Source: Solirubrobacter deserti (GTDB lineage: Bacteria > Actinomycetota > Thermoleophilia > Solirubrobacterales > Solirubrobacteraceae). From it: a DNA stretch of 64,000 bases. Numbering within the stretch: position 1 is the stretch's first letter; each line of letters begins with the position of its first letter. The stretch covers positions 62,001-126,000 of the forward strand of contig NZ_JAPCID010000002.1 in the NCBI RefSeq assembly GCF_027587175.1, written 5' to 3'. The position numbers and the translations under genes were made by a program. This document shows, in pieces, positions 60,101 through 64,000 of this stretch. The notes below the pieces were generated by a model that was given only the letters and a program-made list of their open reading frames with translations, was not told the origin of the DNA and did not search any database.

Positions 60101-63100
60101 CTTCGGGCGGATCTTCAGCACCGCGCCGCGGCTGTTGTAGGTCGTGCGACCGCGGCTCGCGAGGAAGCGGATCACGTGGTCGGAGTCGGGACCGCCGGCG
60201 GCGTTCCAGGCCAGGCCCTCGGTGTCGTATTCGAGCGTGACCGTGCGCTCCTGTCCGGGCTCGAGCGAGACCGGGTCGACGGGCGCGGCGAAGAACGCGC
60301 CGACGTTCTCGTCATGGGCGTTCACGCGCGCGACGTGGTGGCGCGTGTCACGGTTGGCGACCTTCACCAGCGCGCGCACGCGGTTTCCGTCCACGGTTCC
60401 GTCGGCGCCGACCGGCGCCCACTCACCGCTGGCGACGTCGCGCTCCTGCAGGGTCACCTGCTCCACGCACACTCGGCACGGGCCGAGCGAGAGCTGGTAC
60501 GCGCGGCGCACGCCGTCGACCAGGCCGGTACCGACGATCTCGTCGCGGTCGTTGATGCCCTCCGCGCTGACCAGCGACCAGCGCGTGCCGCGGACGTAGC
60601 GGTTGAGGTCCTCCATCGGGCGCCCGCGCCGCCAGCGGAAGGCGATCGTGCGCCCGAGCTGGTCTCCGGCGTGGCCGACGATCGTCCCCGCCTCGTTGAT
60701 CGTCCGCGCGACGGACGGACCGCCGAGGTCGTCCATGCGCTCGAGCGTGCCCGCCGCGCTCCAGCGCGCGGCCTGGTGGCCGTGGAGCGCATGGTCGGAC
60801 ACCCAGCCCGCGATCTCCCCCGACTCGTTGATGCTGAGGGCCGCGCCGCTGGCCAGGCTCGGGAGCCGCGTCAGCGTCCCGCCGCTGAAGCGGATCGGCT
60901 GGCCGCAGCGGTCCGGCTCGGGCATGCCGACACAGCCGACCACGACGCCGCTGTCGCTGACGTCCGTCGCCGAGGCGTTCGTGCGCTCGCGCTCGGGCAC
61001 GCCGGCCAGCACCTGGATGTCCTCCATCGGCGCGCCCAGCGGCTTGACGAACGCGCGCCAGCGGTCGCGGTCGAGCGCGGACTCGCCGACGACCGTGCCC
61101 CCGCTGTTCATGCCCTGCCCGAGCGCCCAGGTGCCGCCGAGCGTGCCCAGGTCGGTCGGGACGTCGCCGTTCCACAGCACCGCCCGCGTGTTGGCGGTGC
61201 TCGTGTCGTCGTCGGAGACGCCGACGGTCTGGCCGAGATCGTTCGCGTCCCACGCGATCGTGCGCGTCGCGCCGGGCAGGCCGGCCAGCGCCGCGGGCTG
61301 GCCGTCGCGGTAGCGCAGCGCGTGCGTCGTGCCCGTCCACGGGTCCTCCGGGCGGCCGATCTGACCCGTCATGCCGACGACGTCGCCGCGGGGCGTGATC
61401 GCGACCGCCCGCCCCTGGTGGTCCTCCGGGGCGGCCGTGCCGAGGTCGAAGATCTCGACGCCGAGCCCGACCGCCACCGCCGCCCGGAACTCGTCCGTCT
61501 CGCCGTCCTGCGCGGTCACCTGCAACCGCACGGTGTGCGTGCCGCTCTCGTCGAACGCGTGCTTGACGGTCGGTGTCGTGCCCGTGTCCCGCTCGTAGGT
61601 GCCGTCGCCGTCGAGGTCCCAGCGGTAGCCGACGATCGCCGCCGAGCCCGCCTTGGAGCCGCGCGCGTCGAACGTGACCTCCTCGTCGACGTCGGGCGCG
61701 TCCGGCGTCGCGGCGAACACGGCCCGCGGCGGGTGCACCGGCGTCGCGAAGACCATGAACTCGGCGATCGAGAGGTCCTTCGCGGCCGGGTCGAGCGGGT
61801 CCGAGAGGGTCAGCCGCACGCGGCGCACGCCTTCGATCGCCCCGGACGTGGGCCGCTGGAGGAACTTGTGGCGGTGGCCCGCCGCGAGCTGGATCGTCCC
61901 GACGGAAGCCCAGGCGCGGCCCGCCTTGTCCGAGGTCTCGATGACCGCGGTCTGCGGCATCATCCCGTCCGCGGCGCGGCAGCGCGGCGTCGGGTTCAGG
62001 GCGAAGCCGCTCACGCGCACGTCGGCCGGGAGCTTGATCTCGATCGTGCGCGGGCCGCTGTTCTCCGTGCGCCAGCCGGACTTCGCGCTGCCGTCGAGCA
62101 CGGCCTGCGCGCGGCAGGAGTGCGGCGGCGGCTCGTTCTCCTGCGGCTCGCTGACGAGCTCGGCGCCCATCCGCGCGTCCGCCCAGTTGCGCCGGGCGGT
62201 GAGGTCGGCCTGAGTCGCCGGCCCGCCGACGGCCAGGTTCGGGCGCTGTGCACGCTCGTAGCCGACCGCGTCCACGGTCAGCTTGCCGTAGGTCCCGACC
62301 GGCACGTTGGCGATCGCGTACTCACCCTGCGCGTTGGTGCGGGCGGTCAGGTCCGGCGTCAGGCGCCGGCCGGCGCTGAAGCGGACCTGCGCGTTGGCGA
62401 GCGGCGCGCCGCTGTCGCGGTCGCGCACGACGCCGTGCACCACGGCGCGCTGCGCGGCCGTGTTCGGCTTGGTGTGGTCGGCCTTCGGGTCGGCGTCGTC
62501 GGCGTCCGTCGCGGCCGCGTACCAGCCCATCCCGCGCGCGGCGAACACCGTCCAGATGCGGTCCTTCTCCGCCCCGGCGAGGACGTTCTCGTCCACCAGC
62601 AGCAGCGCGTTGCGGAAGTCCAGGAACGTCGGCTCGGCCGGGACCTCGCGCAGCGCCTCGGTCACGAGCAGGCGGACCCGGTGCAGCCCGTCCTGCTGAC
62701 CGTACGCGGCGATCAGCGCGTCACGCAGGTCCCACAGCGTCTGGGCGATGATCTCGCCGTCGGCGTGCGGCTCGGGCCCGTCGGCGTCGATCATGCCGTA
62801 GTGGTCGTAGGTGAAGCCGCCCTCGTCCACGGGCGTGTCGATCCCCTGATGGCGGTAGACGAGGCTCTGCGGGTCGGCGAAGCGCGCGAAGCGCACGTCC
62901 CCGCTCGCGGGCCCGTCGGCGATCGCGTCCGTGTCGACGAGCCAGTCGAGCGCGTAGAAATCGGCCAGGCCCTCGTCGAGCGCGTCGGCCTGCAGCTGCG
63001 TGAGCGCCTCCCAGCCCTCGCCGTCGGTCACCAGCCGCCCGGCGAGCCCGTGCGCGAGCTCGTGCGCGATCGTCGCCGGCTCCTCCGCGGAGCTCACCGC

Positions 63101-64000
63101 CGGCAGCGGCGGGCGGTGGTTGAGGACCAGCGAGAGCCGCATCACGGGGCTCGTGCCCTCCGGGTAGACGACGATGCCGCTGTCGTTGATCGTCAGGCCG
63201 TCGGAACCGGCGTTGACGAGCACCTTCACCGGGTCGTCGTCGCGGAACGCGTCGAAGCTGATCGGCGCGGCGCGGTAGTGGTCCTGGACGCGGCTGAGCG
63301 TGACGAACGCCTGCGTGGCGGCCTGGTAGCGGTTGATCCGGGTCGTGGCGGGCCGGGCCGGGTCCCACGAGCAGCCGACCGTCGGGCAGTCCTGGCCGGG
63401 GAACGCCATGCGCGTGTAGCTCCAGTTGCCGGGCGAGCTGGCGAGCGTGCGGTCCTCGGGGTCGTTCTCGCGGTCGCCGTCGAGGTCGAGCCAGACGTCG
63501 GCACGGCGGCCGAACAGCGTGGCGGCACCGGACGAGAGCCAGCCGTCGAGGCTGACCGGCTGCTGCTTGCCGCCGATGGGCGCGCCCGGCCAGTTCTCGA
63601 ACGCGAGCGCGGTGGCGCGCTGGGCGCGGTTGACCCGGCGCAGCTCGGCGCCGGTGTGGGCGTCCACGAGCTGGTCGTAGAGCGCGTCGCCCTGCTCACG
63701 GATCACGCGCCAGGCGAGCTTGACGTCGCCGGTGTGCGCGGTCAGCACGAGGTGGGCGCGGTCGCCGTTGGCGAACGTGGTGGCGCGCTTGCCGGCTGTC
63801 CCGGCGCGCTTGACCGTGGCCGTCGCCGGTCCCTTCGTCCGCTTCGCGGCGGCGGCACGGGCGGCGCTCGCCGTGATCGACGGCGTCGTGTCCGCGTCCG
63901 CGATACCGGGCCGCACCTCGCCGCCGACGCTCACAATCCGGCCGTCGCGCGTGACCGTCGCCCGCAGGTCCCCGTCGATCAGCGTCACGCCGTCGCGCTG
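57107..64000 (-). CDS. Giant secreted multidomain protein with M36-like protease, hydrolase-like and beta-propeller domains (partial)
   Basis: About 2,300 residues are in the window and the frame is still open at the right edge, where a propeptide-like region is visible. In order: an M36-type metalloprotease with HELAHGLAGR and EGLADFYALDW; a carboxypeptidase-regulatory-like domain; a discoidin-like region; a PKD domain; HAF-type repeats (GRAVAITPRGDVVG); an alpha/beta-hydrolase domain with VHGEFATAGAWDAM and VVAHGLGGLIARQ; four TolB-like blades (WSPDGERLAF, WSPDGYRIAFSG); a cadherin-like domain; a poly-Pro then Gly-rich linker; and a basic C-terminal beta domain. In the hydrolase elbow, Gly replaces the nucleophile Ser. 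Probably secreted; the signal peptide lies beyond the edge. Confidence 0.88.
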   Translation of the reverse strand, partial: QRDGVTLIDGDLRATVTRDGRIVSVGGEVRPGIADADTTPSITASAARAAAAKRTKGPATATVKRAGTAGKRATTFANGDRAHLVLTAHTGDVKLAWRVIREQGDALYDQLVDAHTGAELRRVNRAQRATALAFENWPGAPIGGKQQPVSLDGWLSSGAATLFGRRADVWLDLDGDRENDPEDRTLASSPGNWSYTRMAFPGQDCPTVGCSWDPARPATTRINRYQAATQAFVTLSRVQDHYRAAPISFDAFRDDDPVKVLVNAGSDGLTINDSGIVVYPEGTSPVMRLSLVLNHRPPLPAVSSAEEPATIAHELAHGLAGRLVTDGEGWEALTQLQADALDEGLADFYALDWLVDTDAIADGPASGDVRFARFADPQSLVYRHQGIDTPVDEGGFTYDHYGMIDADGPEPHADGEIIAQTLWDLRDALIAAYGQQDGLHRVRLLVTEALREVPAEPTFLDFRNALLLVDENVLAGAEKDRIWTVFAARGMGWYAAATDADDADPKADHTKPNTAAQRAVVHGVVRDRDSGAPLANAQVRFSAGRRLTPDLTARTNAQGEYAIANVPVGTYGKLTVDAVGYERAQRPNLAVGGPATQADLTARRNWADARMGAELVSEPQENEPPPHSCRAQAVLDGSAKSGWRTENSGPRTIEIKLPADVRVSGFALNPTPRCRAADGMMPQTAVIETSDKAGRAWASVGTIQLAAGHRHKFLQRPTSGAIEGVRRVRLTLSDPLDPAAKDLSIAEFMVFATPVHPPRAVFAATPDAPDVDEEVTFDARGSKAGSAAIVGYRWDLDGDGTYERDTGTTPTVKHAFDESGTHTVRLQVTAQDGETDEFRAAVAVGLGVEIFDLGTAAPEDHQGRAVAITPRGDVVGMTGQIGRPEDPWTGTTHALRYRDGQPAALAGLPGATRTIAWDANDLGQTVGVSDDDTSTANTRAVLWNGDVPTDLGTLGGTWALGQGMNSGGTVVGESALDRDRWRAFVKPLGAPMEDIQVLAGVPERERTNASATDVSDSGVVVGCVGMPEPDRCGQPIRFSGGTLTRLPSLASGAALSINESGEIAGWVSDHALHGHQAARWSAAGTLERMDDLGGPSVARTINEAGTIVGHAGDQLGRTIAFRWRRGRPMEDLNRYVRGTRWSLVSAEGINDRDEIVGTGLVDGVRRAYQLSLGPCRVCVEQVTLQERDVASGEWAPVGADGTVDGNRVRALVKVANRDTRHHVARVNAHDENVGAFFAAPVDPVSLEPGQERTVTLEYDTEGLAWNAAGGPDSDHVIRFLASRGRTTYNSRGAVLKIRPKPLVLVHGEFATAGAWDAMAEQVRRVHPDWRAVPVGGMDTGNWTALDRETPGVERNAAVLAEAVRTVRMDEDAARVDVVAHGLGGLIARQYVHTLSDLATPVEHLLMLGTPNLGTPCAELAHVPAVYQLRRELVAAFNTRVTERRGVQFAAFSGSAAAGTCGTAEPGDGVSGVTSQRWTLEDVREAPVLHGEMIDSGLVLRSFIVPHVAGLPEGPGAPAGEKRAAADDEGAAAPRARAAAADVGEDAPRVLGRTHDLLARELVALAPGATVDTPLTVDGGSRIAVQVLASPRVTAELVAPNGTVVQRIVAGQGEGRAPVRSLVADDPDRGRWLVRLQSTAQAAEQAQVAAQLEEDRWELDLRYGRAPGGGPTPLLAIVERDDRRVPGATVDVSVKREGRAPVTVTLLDEAGTGCYRGAVQLEAGAAVATLRAQALGQLRLREAWMEVRAGDGAAPACPARAGRNGELVFNQLIGTQRSWGAVKPSGQPVDPPPLSPFVQRAAHSPDGTRIGHVSVAGVTIANADGSEERTLPLPPAHQRSGLAWAHDGRRVAYSECQELARCGIVIHDLEANTRTVVPNTQDVDAKEPTWSPDGERLAFTGALADGRDIYVIDVDGGARAAITRGMAIATSPAWSPDGYRIAFSGFDQYRRDDQHYIDAEIFTVEPDGTGLSNLTRDPECDDDCPLFDSDENPVWSPDGRRIAYTSERGETVERSFHVWTMRPDGGGKRKLTSGVAWRERPSWRALPYLQDPTPPECDELTATVPHDGRLRIKLMCGDPNGDPLSVRVLTPPAHGTLGAVEDDHTVVYTPSAGYAGADTFTYAASDGDNDASPATVNLTVQAAPPPPPPPPPPHVGGAVGGGGGAGGGGPSHGQDDPAPPGGSLPPSCNVDPRTNQCFISIPCAPGGDISNCTMSLSEVAGGASAAKAPRRAKLVKPVKLRVPAGTTARLKMRLTPGAVKRLKRAPLKVRLKLEVRATGSGKLLSRQTRTVTFRKGKR

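Noticed and set aside
1-64000. CRISPR arrays, rRNA and tRNA genes, insertion sequences, phage genes
   Set aside because: No regularly spaced repeats, cloverleaf-like genes, transposases or integrases were seen in reading the window.

Overview
The window is very GC-rich and densely coded, with strong G/C preference at third codon positions. Gene content points to an actinobacterium, most likely of the Solirubrobacterales/Thermoleophilia type: leaderless promoters, PucR- and LAL-type regulators, LVIVD-repeat secreted proteins, a RsbRST stressosome, a stand-alone LigD polymerase and a sugar importer with no ATPase gene of its own. The taxonomic placement is inference from gene families; there is no rRNA or tRNA gene here.

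Layout. 1-2560: a biotin carboxylase (cut by the left edge) and an acyl-CoA dehydrogenase, divergent from a TetR regulator across a shared palindrome. 2624-9340: a tandem-domain protein of unknown function, a frameshifted small secreted-protein gene, a long-chain acyl-CoA synthetase, a LAL-type LuxR regulator, a DUF4242-like gene with a duplicated 3' end, and the stub of an MFS transporter. 9341-21100: a membrane EAL protein, two paralogous LVIVD secreted proteins, glucose-6-phosphate dehydrogenase, an ArsR/VOC pair and a secreted M14 carboxypeptidase. 21100-26135: proline catabolism (P5C dehydrogenase, proline dehydrogenase, PucR regulator) and a DAO-type oxidase. 26175-30819: subtilase, small membrane protein, PhoX-like phosphatase, methyltransferase. 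30800-36321: a four-gene, translationally coupled MoxR / bpX5-like / vWA-propeller / bpX6-like cassette, preceded on the same strand by PlsC, patatin and a GH5 enzyme. 39611-43671: the GH5 gene is divergent from lacI and a sugar ABC importer, with one operator lying over both -10 boxes. 43691-47140: a large secreted metzincin. 47211-56924: signalling, with two STAS proteins, three SpoIIE/PP2C phosphatases, a hybrid kinase and rsbT-rsbS-rsbR, interrupted by a stand-alone LigD polymerase. 56961-64000: a small acidic ORF and a giant secreted multidomain protein cut by the right edge.

Three themes run across the window. (1) Many transcription units look leaderless, with a TANNNT box 6-8 nt before the start codon. 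Three regulators or ATPases (ArsR, PucR, MoxR) have no ATG/GTG/TTG near their expected N-terminus and instead carry ATC at that position; rsbT seems to use CTG. (2) Four secreted proteins (two LVIVD proteins, the M14 peptidase and the metzincin) end in the same ~120-145-residue C-terminal module, which resembles a WxL cell-wall-binding domain with Phe in place of Trp. (3) The best candidate for a poorly characterised system is the MoxR/bpX/vWA cassette, with lipid-acting enzymes next to it.
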